DNA from: Legionellaceae bacterium
GTDB lineage: Bacteria; Pseudomonadota; Gammaproteobacteria; Legionellales; Legionellaceae
Assembly (NCBI GenBank): GCA_029210085.1
Contig: JARGPP010000013.1
Span: 1 to 64,000, forward strand
DNA: 64,000 nucleotides
Direction: 5' to 3'
The notes beneath the pieces were generated by a model, which saw only the letters and a list, made by a program, of their open reading frames with translations, made no database searches and was not told where the DNA came from. The position numbers and the translations under genes are program-made. Positions 27,401 to 35,138 of this stretch are shown here, in pieces (within the stretch, counting starts at the first letter, position 1; each line of letters opens with the position of its first letter).

Positions 27401-27542
27401 AATCAGGGGGTTAATTCAAGAAAAACGACAAGAAAAGGCCGTGCATACGACACAGGATTTTAAAGGTACTGTTTCTGATGTACGTGAAAAAATGAAACTA
27501 GATAATACGACAGATGAGGATGAATCACCTAAAATAAATTAA
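24414..27542 (+). CDS. Atypical protein-kinase-like protein, paralog 3, with four C-terminal modules
   Basis: 1042 residues from ATG 24414, which has GGGG upstream and matches the MPI start of paralog 2; the TTG at 24336 would add 26 unmatched residues. Helical N-terminal region 1-165. Kinase-like core: LGGGNSKNF (174-182), Lys196 in VLKVENRMG, FPDMKSTNW with Asp295, Lys297 and Asn300, IADGKS with Asp313, APE at 340-342, then ADKEQVYMLAKNLYQH and GDRPS (423-427). This is the most canonical of the three. Four helical modules of about 115-130 residues follow (about 455-577, 605-720, 735-860, 885-1010). Each has a marker near its end: LSLDERI, TPIEHRT, VPINDRG and TPINERG. The end TQDFKGT is shared with paralog 1 (TQDFKQT). 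Acidic tail. Probable effector. Confidence 0.72.
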   Translation: MPINPVSEIKIDVSVYAPSGHAFLNSITAAMKPLVDDLNQAIDVYNAPENVEKKAEHLVQVEAKIKALDDAQNNKSLSYCPEYFEKIQDKLFREVQAEHRRLDAEAGIQLTNTPVTLTALIAQMDPDEVNELTDMLVHEQDGNLTQHLRAWCQTGGAGKQAFSNFLDTHTIRNLGGGNSKNFKVTHKRTRESQVLKVENRMGRAKKAEARLREGVIAGVFTSVFADRRAIYKDKKTGKKCSRSLQVVEFCPGSDVEKYGAALEDDVLKTMSAASVFIRMIEILEGMQASDCFFPDMKSTNWLIDSKGQVRIADGKSLESTDSSGNIEATRDLIITPYVSAPEMFQSTNTPLSADKEQVYMLAKNLYQHLSGCSYDAFYGVDALGRDRLILDASELDFDLPVFKTDKGLQYRQLIEDGMKRVPGDRPSLAEVAARIKVIDPEYVMAEVRQKELLKSKITAQIHVFETLAIGPADAKIEAFVDEKTATLQQDISVYDLAQMEKELQSKQEHLDIISVAVQEEVIRLKGKNMDSEVNLLEHMMSTLSLDERINTLQGDTPAAENLLEVLNFIAEAEKIKTPNDSNVSDLLNFMRKQSSVKLEEKRFEVAQEKFSDILKKIQGFQINRHDSKMDKFINQVFTLLKSNWNAQYLEGVNVDLEDTLNDIKIYTEQVKAELKVLKANGMTALVETFKQDVLNTPIEHRTASAAIQLIEQYREEVKEQQARDATKALEAEKESIYQVMDKMELLAVKAGDPIMQTFFSDIKRALQEDMSLSLLQATQKNAMNLLTQIEETSSNINHKIRQLLVADDSQLQGYAKVLSEAMAAVPINDRGKQLLDGHTPETQAVVDILTLIDEKEKQIQAQQEQTQAAYETTVSNAAETAMLKDAQVVFDQLMLDIEALVLPGSDLLMRELIEDIRDDLGVNPSLDELEEAKEALSDLLSEIQEVMKAFNVEINELMASDDELLHQLARELTDVVTATPINERGDSLTQNPEVMRIRGLIQEKRQEKAVHTTQDFKGTVSDVREKMKLDNTTDEDESPKIN

Positions 27543-27688
27543 TCCATTGTGACTAGGGGAGATTACCGGAGCTGTTGACATATATGGACCCTGCCAGGTC
27601 TTGCTGGATTTATATTTGAAATATTTCTAAAGCATCGCTAGAATGAGATCTTCTCGTTGTTTTTTTTGAATAAGGATTGTTCAATATA

Positions 27689-28033
27689 ATGAAAAGAATT
27701 TTATTCTGTATTGCTTCTCTTTGTTTTTCATCTGGTCTGTTTGCAGCTTCTTGTTTGAAGGCGATGCCTACAGACTCTTCTAAATTTTGTTCATCGTTTA
27801 AAGTCGCAGCACAATGTCATTGCTCAGCGTCCGGGTTGCCGGTTACGATGTGCAATAACGTCAGGTTATTATATCAACGCTTGATGGTTACTTTTGGAAC
27901 GATAGAAAAAACATGTGCGTTTCAGCACGATACGAGTAAAGAAGATTGTATCGATTCATGGAAGTGTTATTTGAATGGTGGTAAAAATTCACAAGGAAAA
28001 TTGTGTAATAGTACTGGTCGTTCATGTCCTTAA
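27689..28033 (+). CDS. Small cysteine-rich secreted protein, EirA-like
   Basis: 114 residues from the ATG at 27689 (AAGGA 12 bases upstream). A signal peptide ends about residue 20 (SGLFAA), followed by a compact domain with about ten cysteines: AASCLKAMP, AAQCHCSASGLPVTMC, then DTSKEDCIDSWKCYLNGG and GKLCNS. The pattern reminds me of EirA, a periplasmic protein linked to the Dot/Icm system of Coxiella and kept in Legionellales. This is from memory and unverified. If right, it is the only secretion-associated gene in the window. It lies just before a beta-barrel gene, perhaps in one transcript. Confidence 0.55.
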   Translation: MKRILFCIASLCFSSGLFAASCLKAMPTDSSKFCSSFKVAAQCHCSASGLPVTMCNNVRLLYQRLMVTFGTIEKTCAFQHDTSKEDCIDSWKCYLNGGKNSQGKLCNSTGRSCP

Positions 28034-28050
28034 TTTTTAAATAAGTGATT

Positions 28051-28698
28051 ATGCGTATTATTTTATTGTTAGGTACTATCTGTTGGTCGGTTTTGGCTCA
28101 TTCGAGTGAGCCAGACGCTGTTTCTGAAGCGCATCCATTTTATCTCGGTTTGAACGGAGGATATGGTTCAACTACGTGGAAGGGGTTGGTACCGAAGTTA
28201 GATAAGCAGAGTATTGTTTTAAATATATCAACGCCTACAGATGTACATGAAGGAGGTGGTGTCTGGGGTGGAGTGATGGGGTTTGAGTTTTCCCCTTTTT
28301 TGGGGGTTGAACTGAATTATCTTGCTTACCCTCGAGCTGAAGTATTTTTTGATGAAGGCAGTTTGTATGCTTTTGAAAATAGCGGTCAGGTACAACTGAA
28401 TACGCATACTGAAACTGTTTCATTAATGGCAAGATTTATGCTGGTTCTTCCTCGCACACTTGTGCGCCCTTATTCTAGTATTGGCGTTGGTTGGATTCAT
28501 CGAGCAGATGAAATCAATAATGCTTGGCTGGTTGCGCCTTCTTTTGGTGCGGGTTTGAATTATCCCATTTCTAAGCATTTTATCGGAGAGTTTGCTGCCA
28601 ATTATATGTCAGGTTATGGTGAGTCTGAACTAAGCCCTGCAAATGATTTTATTCCATTTTTGTATGCTGTTTACTTTAAACTTGCTTATCGTATTTAA
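28051..28698 (+). CDS. Outer-membrane beta-barrel protein
   Basis: 215 residues from the ATG at 28051; a GTG at 28045 is in frame. A signal peptide ends near residue 19 (SVLAHSS). The mature protein starts FYLGLNGGYGSTTW and shows alternating strands ending with FYLAYPRAEV-like and LAYRI segments; the final aromatic-rich strand (YAVYFKLAYRI) is typical of eight-stranded OmpA/OmpW-type barrels. The family is not resolved further. The stop overlaps the convergent MMPL gene by four bases. Confidence 0.7.
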   Translation: MRIILLLGTICWSVLAHSSEPDAVSEAHPFYLGLNGGYGSTTWKGLVPKLDKQSIVLNISTPTDVHEGGGVWGGVMGFEFSPFLGVELNYLAYPRAEVFFDEGSLYAFENSGQVQLNTHTETVSLMARFMLVLPRTLVRPYSSIGVGWIHRADEINNAWLVAPSFGAGLNYPISKHFIGEFAANYMSGYGESELSPANDFIPFLYAVYFKLAYRI

Positions 28699-30914
28699 GG
28701 CAATAATTTATCAAGCCACTTTGGAATATACCAATTCCAATTTTTAAATAAAGCCATGGTTGAGGGCACAAGGATGCTTCTGATTGCAAAGGCATCGACC
28801 CCAATAGCTACAGCGATACCCAGACCAAATTCTTTGACCATAAGGACATCAGCTATCATAAAAGAGCCACATATACAGATGACAATGAGTGCTGCACTGG
28901 TGATAATGCGACTGCTTTGCTCTATGCCAAAAATGATACTGAGTTTATTATTATGTGTTTTTTTAAAATGCTCTTGGATGCGTGTGAGCAGGAATACTTC
29001 GTAATCCATTGAAAACCCAAATATGGCACAGAAAATAATAATGATAAGCGTAATATCGAGCATGCCTTGTGGTTCAAAATTAAGAAGTTGGTAAAAATGC
29101 CCTTCCTGAAAGATAAAGACTAATACACCGTAACAAGCCGACAGGCTGAGCACATTCATGAAAATTGCTTTGAGTGGTAAGAAAATAGAACGTAATAGAA
29201 TCAGTAGACTTAAGTAGGTTAATACCATGACCCATATCACGGCATAAGGAAAAATATCGGCAACGGTTTGCATAACATCAAAATTTTGTACAGGCACACC
29301 GGTTACTTGTAATGTTAAGCCTTGACCTGGTTTTGTTTGTTTTAATTGTTTAATCAGTGCTCGTGTTTTGTCGGAGTTCACTTCATATTTGCTGAATACA
29401 CGAATGAGTGTAAATTGTTTTCCGGTGCTGGTATTTAATAATTGCTTGAGACTTTTATCATTGTGTACGGCCGATGATTGATAAAGACGTTGATATTGTT
29501 TTCTGGATAATCGCGGAGCGGTTGTGACAATGCTATCCACTCTCTGAATACCCTCTATTTTTTCAATTTTACGTGTAAAACGATAGAGTTTTGAGATTCT
29601 AGAAGCCGATAAAATAGATCCCTGTTTGGTGGATACAACCAACAATATTGGGGCTAGTTCGTTTTCGTGAAAGTGCTGTTTGAACTCGTCAAAAAACTGC
29701 CTGCTTTCTGAGTGCTTGGGTACAATGCGAAAGTCTGATATGCCAAATTTTACGTTCAATAAAGGGTAAGCCAATAATAATAAAAAACCAAGGCTTAAAA
29801 AAAGAAACAGTAAGGGGCGATTAACAACTGTTTTTGCTAGTGAGCGCCAAAGATGCTGCTTTTCTGACGGTTTCTTATGGATGGGTCGAACAGCCAGTGC
29901 ATTAATACGACGTCCAAAGACTGAAAGCACAGCGGGGAGTAAAGTGATTGCCACCATCACGGCCATAAAAACAGCAACTAAACCTCCTATGCCAATTGAA
30001 AATAGAATATTAATCGGAAATAAAAGCAGTGCACTTAAGCTGATGAAAACAGCAACCCCACTGAAAAAAATGGCACGACCTGCAGTAGATAGAGTGATTG
30101 CAATTGCATTTTCAACTTTTTGATGCGTGCGTAACTCACTGCGAAAACGAAACACAATAAATAATGCATAATCAAGGCTTAGGCATAGCCCAAGAAGTAG
30201 AGCGAGGTTGAGGGTAAAAATGGATAAAGTGAATATATGTCCTAAAAAATAGAGCGTGGTCAAAATAATGAGTGCGCAACCACCACCTAAGCAAACAGGG
30301 ATAATCATGGCTACAAAAGTACCAAAAATAAGCAGCAAGACAATACTGGTTAAGGGGGCTGCAATGGCATCAGCACGATATAAATCTTTTTGTGTTTGTT
30401 TATTAATACCTTGAGTGAATATTTGCCGACCCCCTATTTGCATACGCATTTCTTTGGGGGTTTTAATGGATTGTTTAAATTTTTCAAGTAACTCAGGTGA
30501 AAGAGACTCATTACTTTTAACCAAAATCATGACATAGGCACTGTGTTTGTTTTTTGATATTTGTTGAGGATTGTCTGTTGGGTAAATAATTTCATGGGGA
30601 ATGGGGAAGTCTTCTAAGGCAGATAAAGATTGTTTTATTTTCTGATTGAATGTGCGACCTGTCGCACTCAAATCGTGACTGTAATAGACCACTATAAATC
30701 GATTATTTTGGTCGTATCCCAAGTTTTTATCGAGTGCTTCTTCAGCAAGAGTGCTTTCAGCCTGATTTGCAATAAAGCCTGTGGACTTGAAGGGAGCCAT
30801 AATATGAGGTAAAAATGGTATGGAAGTTGCTATGGCAATGACCCAAATTAAAATAACGGCTACTCGAAACCGGTAGATGAAATGTCCTATTTGAGAAAAG
30901 GCAGTTTTTTTCAT
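28695..30914 (-). CDS. MMPL/RND-family exporter
   Basis: 739 residues. Inner-membrane transporter with the two-fold MMPL layout: N-terminal helix, a periplasmic loop, then six helices (about 180-345), a second periplasmic loop (about 390-545), and six more helices to the end. The conserved membrane motif appears as GLCLSLDYALFIVFRFRSEL and again as FGFSMDYEVFLLTRIQEHF, where the Asp residues carry protons. MMPL proteins export lipids or lipopeptides. It is divergent from a nonribosomal peptide synthetase gene 109 bases away, which suggests that the exported compound is that enzyme's product; this is inference. Confidence 0.88.
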   Translation of the reverse strand: MKKTAFSQIGHFIYRFRVAVILIWVIAIATSIPFLPHIMAPFKSTGFIANQAESTLAEEALDKNLGYDQNNRFIVVYYSHDLSATGRTFNQKIKQSLSALEDFPIPHEIIYPTDNPQQISKNKHSAYVMILVKSNESLSPELLEKFKQSIKTPKEMRMQIGGRQIFTQGINKQTQKDLYRADAIAAPLTSIVLLLIFGTFVAMIIPVCLGGGCALIILTTLYFLGHIFTLSIFTLNLALLLGLCLSLDYALFIVFRFRSELRTHQKVENAIAITLSTAGRAIFFSGVAVFISLSALLLFPINILFSIGIGGLVAVFMAVMVAITLLPAVLSVFGRRINALAVRPIHKKPSEKQHLWRSLAKTVVNRPLLFLFLSLGFLLLLAYPLLNVKFGISDFRIVPKHSESRQFFDEFKQHFHENELAPILLVVSTKQGSILSASRISKLYRFTRKIEKIEGIQRVDSIVTTAPRLSRKQYQRLYQSSAVHNDKSLKQLLNTSTGKQFTLIRVFSKYEVNSDKTRALIKQLKQTKPGQGLTLQVTGVPVQNFDVMQTVADIFPYAVIWVMVLTYLSLLILLRSIFLPLKAIFMNVLSLSACYGVLVFIFQEGHFYQLLNFEPQGMLDITLIIIIFCAIFGFSMDYEVFLLTRIQEHFKKTHNNKLSIIFGIEQSSRIITSAALIVICICGSFMIADVLMVKEFGLGIAVAIGVDAFAIRSILVPSTMALFKNWNWYIPKWLDKLLP

Positions 30915-30962
30915 AGGTTTTTTGAATATTTTATTGAGGCTATGTTTTGAGTATAGAAGAAG

Positions 30963-30992
30963 TTGGCAGAAGTAAGCGGGTTGGACTATAAA
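30963..30992 (+). promoter_or_regulatory. Possible promoter of the NRPS gene
   Basis: TTGGCA at 30963-30968, an 18-base spacer, then TATAAA at 30987-30992. It lies in the 109-base divergent region shared with the MMPL gene. CCAAT and ATTGG (31004-31017) form a small inverted repeat near the presumed start of transcription. Confidence 0.35.
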
Positions 30993-31023
30993 TAATACTA
31001 AATTCCAATCTTAATTGGACATT

Positions 31024-34000
31024 ATGCATCTACTTAAATCTCAGTCTGAAAAAGACTTAATCGCAACATTTTTAAATCATGTGCATGCAAGTCCAAATTG
31101 TATGGCGGTTATCACTTCCGAAACCTCATGGACATATCAAGCGCTTTTTATAGATGTATGCGCCTGGAAAAATCGTTTTCAAGGTTTAGGCGTTGATACC
31201 CCAGTTATTGTTTGTTTGCATCGAACGCCTAGATTAATATCTATTTTACTTGCATTGCAATGGTTAGAAATTGCATATATTCCCATTGAACCTCAAATGC
31301 CTTTAGAGCGCATTCGGGCTATTGTTGAAGATAGTCAATCAAAAAATTTATTACATGATACAGCGCATCATCAAGCATATATGAGCTTGTCTTGTAAGGT
31401 ACATGCTTTGAATGAACTTGAACAAACAGATGATTTTTCGTCTGATTGTTTCGATGGGTTAATTCCAGACTCGAATGCAACGGCCTATGTTATTTATACG
31501 TCAGGTTCAACCGGAACACCTAAAGGTGTGTGTGTTTCTCGGCGCGCATTAAATAATTTTTTAAGCAGTATGAGTCGTTATTTTCTCAATAAAAAAGAAG
31601 AATTACTTTTGGCGACAACAACGCTTACGTTTGATATTGCAGCTCTTGAATTATTTTTGCCGATTTGGCAAGGAAAAACACTATTTCTTGCGAGTCAGGC
31701 AGAACATAAAGACCCTCTATGTATACAGCAATTATTACAGACCCATCCTGTTACTTTGCTACAAGGCACTCCTTCTTTTTGGAATATGCTCCACTATGCA
31801 GGTTGGTATGGAAAGCAAAATTTAATCGCACTGTGTGGAGGAGAGCCACTAACACGCCAAACAGCAGATAATATTTTGCCAAACGTATCAGCCTTATGGA
31901 ATATGTATGGGCCAACAGAGGCAACGATTTGGTGTGCTTTAAAGCAAATTAAAGCACATACACGTATTACAGTAGGGCGTCCAATAGATAACATGGATAT
32001 GTGGATTCTAGACGCAGCAATGCGGCCGTTACCTCCTGGTGTGAAGGGTGAATTATATATCAGCGGTATTGGTTTAGCAGAGGGTTATATTAATCGAGAA
32101 TCTTTAACTAAAGAGCGCTTTGTGACTTATAAGCAGGCTTTAGGGAAACGTGTTTATCGTACGGGTGATATTGCGTGCATGACACCTGAAGGCGAGTTTA
32201 TTTTATTTGGTCGTGTGGATAATCAAGTTAAATTACATGGCTATCGCATAGAGCTTGAAGACGTTGAGGCGCATATTCAGAATTGCCCAGGTGTACGTGA
32301 GTGTGGGGTTTTAGTTTATCAAGAGCAATTGATTGCATATATTTGTAAAGCAAGAGACTCTGATTATTCAGAGGTTGTGTTGAATACTCGCTTAGCATGT
32401 GAGCTACCGGAGTTTATGATTCCTAAAAGGTTTATTTACCTTAAAAGTTTGCCTTTAAACTCAAGCGGTAAGCTCAATCGTAAAGCGCTTCCTTTGCCAC
32501 GGCAAGAGGTACATCCAGAAACAGATGATTTAACACCTATGCAAGCGATATTAATCACAATTTGGCGTGAAGCATTGAATATTTCTAGCATGGGCATTCA
32601 TGATAATTTTTTTGAGTTGGGTGGCCACTCATTGTTAGCCGCACGTATTATTGCTAAGGTTCAACAATCACTTGGCAAAGTCATGACAATAAGAGATATT
32701 TATCGAGCCCCTTCAATTATTGATTTTATTGATATTTTGAATGCTGCACCGGATGTGCCTGAAGCTGTCGAGAAAGCGGATGAAATTAAGGTTTCTTCGT
32801 GGATGCCACTGACTGATTTTCAATTTGTTTTATGGATGTCACATTTGTTTGAGCCAGAAGTGAAACAGTTGAATGTTGTCGGGAGACGGCGTGTTTTAGG
32901 ACCATTGAACCAAACAGCATTAAATTTGGCATTACAAGCGTTGGTTCGAAAGCATGATGCTTTGTCTTACGCGGTCAATCGTTTTATTCCTATACAAAAA
33001 CGACAACAAAAAGTTTCGATACAATGGCTTGAAACATCACTTTTAGATGAAAATGAAGAAACAGTTGAAGCGTACTTAGATAAATCTATACAAGATTTAT
33101 CTGCACATCAATCGTGGAGAAAACAGAAACCGCTGATTATTGCAAAGTTATTCTATTTAAGTCAGGGGCGTGTTGAACTTCAAATTGCAATGCCACACAT
33201 GATTTCAGATCAGCAATCACTCGGTATATTCTTTCAAGATCTTTCGTATGCTTATTTGTTTTATTCACGTGAAGCAACGGCAGAAGTTCCTGTTGAAACA
33301 AAGGCATTTGAATCTTATGCACGACATGAACATCAACATGTACACGCATCATTAAAGGCCGATGAAGTTTTTTGGAAAACATATTTGGAGGATGCAGCTC
33401 TTTTTTGTTTTCCAAAGCGGCATGTTGTATCTAAGCCTGAAAAACAAAAACATTCATATTCGACTTTTTTTCCGATTGCAGCACATCAACTAAAAAGATG
33501 GAGAGCTTTTTGTATCGATAATGCTGTCACGCTGAATGATTTATTATGTGCTGCAATTGGCGCTACTCTTCATTATAGTTGTGAGAAAGAAATCAATGTG
33601 CCTGAACAGTTATTCATTAATACAGTCAAATCAACAAGAGAAGATCCTTGTTTTGATGAGGTGATAGGCTGTTTCTTAAGAACGCAAGCAATTAAACTTG
33701 ATTTAACCGGTGAGAAAAGTATGGTTCACCTGGCGAAGCAAGTGCAGCAGTCGGTGCTAGAAACCGCATCTCATCAATATGCTTCGAGTTTAATTAAGCT
33801 TGCATCGATTGGTCAGTTATCGTATTCAAATAAGCGAGTTAAACCGCTTTTAATTGCATTAGCTGCAAATATTTTTGGAAACTTACGTAAACAACCTTAT
33901 TATTTAAGTTCACCTATTTTAAATGCATGTAGACGATTAGCATCACTTGATCGTGAGCGTGGTTTTGTTGTAAATGTTAATATTTGGGATAGTTTTTTTG

Positions 34001-34212
34001 GAGGACAAAAAGAAGCGACGCAACGTCTTTTTGGATCAACGTGTGAACCTGTTCCTTTGAATAAAGAGGATATTTTTACGATTAATGATGTATTAGATGT
34101 TTGCCTTTTAAGAGATGTTGCTCAAGATAAATCTTTTTTGGTGCTTTCTGCTAATTTGAGACCTGAATTTCGTGAGCATTTAGGACAAAATTTATTGAAT
34201 GTTTTAGGTTAG
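31024..34212 (+). CDS. Single-module nonribosomal peptide synthetase (A-PCP-C)
   Basis: 1062 residues from ATG 31024 (a TTG at 31015 is in frame). The adenylation domain shows YVIYTSGSTGTPKG (155-168), LTFDIAALELF with Asp204 expected to hold the amino group, NMYGPTEAT (293-301), YRTGDIA, GRVDNQVKLHGYRIELEDVE and the catalytic Lys483 in SSGKLNRKAL. The carrier domain has DNFFELGGHSLLAA with Ser536 as phosphopantetheine site. A condensation domain (about 590-1062) has PHMISDQ at 724-730 in place of HHxxxDG; the second His and the Asp remain. There is no thioesterase or other module in the window. Product unknown. The stop codon lies inside the end of a repeat element. Confidence 0.88.
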   Translation: MHLLKSQSEKDLIATFLNHVHASPNCMAVITSETSWTYQALFIDVCAWKNRFQGLGVDTPVIVCLHRTPRLISILLALQWLEIAYIPIEPQMPLERIRAIVEDSQSKNLLHDTAHHQAYMSLSCKVHALNELEQTDDFSSDCFDGLIPDSNATAYVIYTSGSTGTPKGVCVSRRALNNFLSSMSRYFLNKKEELLLATTTLTFDIAALELFLPIWQGKTLFLASQAEHKDPLCIQQLLQTHPVTLLQGTPSFWNMLHYAGWYGKQNLIALCGGEPLTRQTADNILPNVSALWNMYGPTEATIWCALKQIKAHTRITVGRPIDNMDMWILDAAMRPLPPGVKGELYISGIGLAEGYINRESLTKERFVTYKQALGKRVYRTGDIACMTPEGEFILFGRVDNQVKLHGYRIELEDVEAHIQNCPGVRECGVLVYQEQLIAYICKARDSDYSEVVLNTRLACELPEFMIPKRFIYLKSLPLNSSGKLNRKALPLPRQEVHPETDDLTPMQAILITIWREALNISSMGIHDNFFELGGHSLLAARIIAKVQQSLGKVMTIRDIYRAPSIIDFIDILNAAPDVPEAVEKADEIKVSSWMPLTDFQFVLWMSHLFEPEVKQLNVVGRRRVLGPLNQTALNLALQALVRKHDALSYAVNRFIPIQKRQQKVSIQWLETSLLDENEETVEAYLDKSIQDLSAHQSWRKQKPLIIAKLFYLSQGRVELQIAMPHMISDQQSLGIFFQDLSYAYLFYSREATAEVPVETKAFESYARHEHQHVHASLKADEVFWKTYLEDAALFCFPKRHVVSKPEKQKHSYSTFFPIAAHQLKRWRAFCIDNAVTLNDLLCAAIGATLHYSCEKEINVPEQLFINTVKSTREDPCFDEVIGCFLRTQAIKLDLTGEKSMVHLAKQVQQSVLETASHQYASSLIKLASIGQLSYSNKRVKPLLIALAANIFGNLRKQPYYLSSPILNACRRLASLDRERGFVVNVNIWDSFFGGQKEATQRLFGSTCEPVPLNKEDIFTINDVLDVCLLRDVAQDKSFLVLSANLRPEFREHLGQNLLNVLG

Positions 34213-34268
34213 GAGCGGTTCATAATAGAGTTTGCTGTCTATGTGCCACAGTTTTTTGGAACTCCTAA
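34209..34268. repeat. Short terminal-inverted-repeat element (copy D)
   Basis: A 60-bp unit begins TTAGGAGCGGTTC and ends GGAACTCCTAA, which are inverted copies. The core CTATGTGCCACAG at 34239 lies 30 bases from the left end, as in the copies at 1861 and 6309. Its left end supplies the stop codon (TAG, 34210-34212) of the NRPS gene. Confidence 0.5.
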
Positions 34269-34409
34269 TGGTTTTAAAAGCGAATAAAAAAAGGGGCCTG
34301 TTGCATCAAGCAGAGTGTGTGTAGGGCATATAAAAGCCTCTCATCCAGGTTTTTTGATCTATGCTCAACTTACATAGGGTAAGTAACTTTTGATAATGGC
34401 GAGGATCTT

Positions 34410-35138
34410 ATGAGTGATTTTAGAACAGAAAATCCAGGCGGCATGACGGCTCTACATCTTGCAGCAGTTGATGGTCAAGCAGCGGAGGTTAATCGACTAC
34501 TTGCATCAGGCGCGAATCCTAATGCGCTGAATTGTGAGAAACAGCCGGCTTTATTTAATGCTCTTGAAATTGGCGATGCTGAGGAAAGGCCGGCTCGTGA
34601 AGCTATTTTTAGAGCGTTGTGGGCAGTTACGAGTCCTGATATACGTGCATCACAAGATGATGATGGAAGTACGGCACTGCATTTAATAGCGAGTAATGGA
34701 TTTTCGGGGTTAATTCGAGAAACATTAGATAGTGCGCCAGAGCTTTCAATGAAGGTTATGAAATACACAGGAGATTATCCCGTTCATATGGCTATTTTAG
34801 GTGCTAAGATGGATGGTGAAGCAGCGTTTGCTGTGCTTCAGAAGTTATTTGAATGTGATGAAGGAACTTCAAAACATGAAAATGCAGAGGAACAAACAGC
34901 CCTGCATTATGCGGCACGCTATGGTTCTTTAGAGATAATTCGACTATGTTGTGAAAATCAAAGCGTAGCTGGTGTGGTGTCTAATATTGATAAAAAAGAT
35001 GAGCATGGTATGACAGCATTAGCATGGGTTGAGGCAGAAAGAGAAAATGAACCTGCAATTAAAGCCTACTTGATATCTGAAGGAGCACAAGAAGACTTGG
35101 TTGATTTGCGCTCAAGAACACAAGTCAACTTTAGATGA
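34410..35138 (+). CDS. Ankyrin-repeat protein, copy 1
   Basis: 242 residues with four to five ankyrin repeats: GGMTALHLAAVDGQAAEVNR at about 9-28, DGSTALHLIASNGFSGLIRE near 90-109, a diverged YPVHMAI unit, and QTALHYAARYGSLEIIRLCC near 165-184, then GMTALAW. No signal peptide or membrane segment. GAGG precedes the ATG. Ankyrin proteins in intracellular gammaproteobacteria are frequently host-directed effectors. The next gene starts within its stop codon and encodes a clear paralog. Confidence 0.8.
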   Translation: MSDFRTENPGGMTALHLAAVDGQAAEVNRLLASGANPNALNCEKQPALFNALEIGDAEERPAREAIFRALWAVTSPDIRASQDDDGSTALHLIASNGFSGLIRETLDSAPELSMKVMKYTGDYPVHMAILGAKMDGEAAFAVLQKLFECDEGTSKHENAEEQTALHYAARYGSLEIIRLCCENQSVAGVVSNIDKKDEHGMTALAWVEAERENEPAIKAYLISEGAQEDLVDLRSRTQVNFR

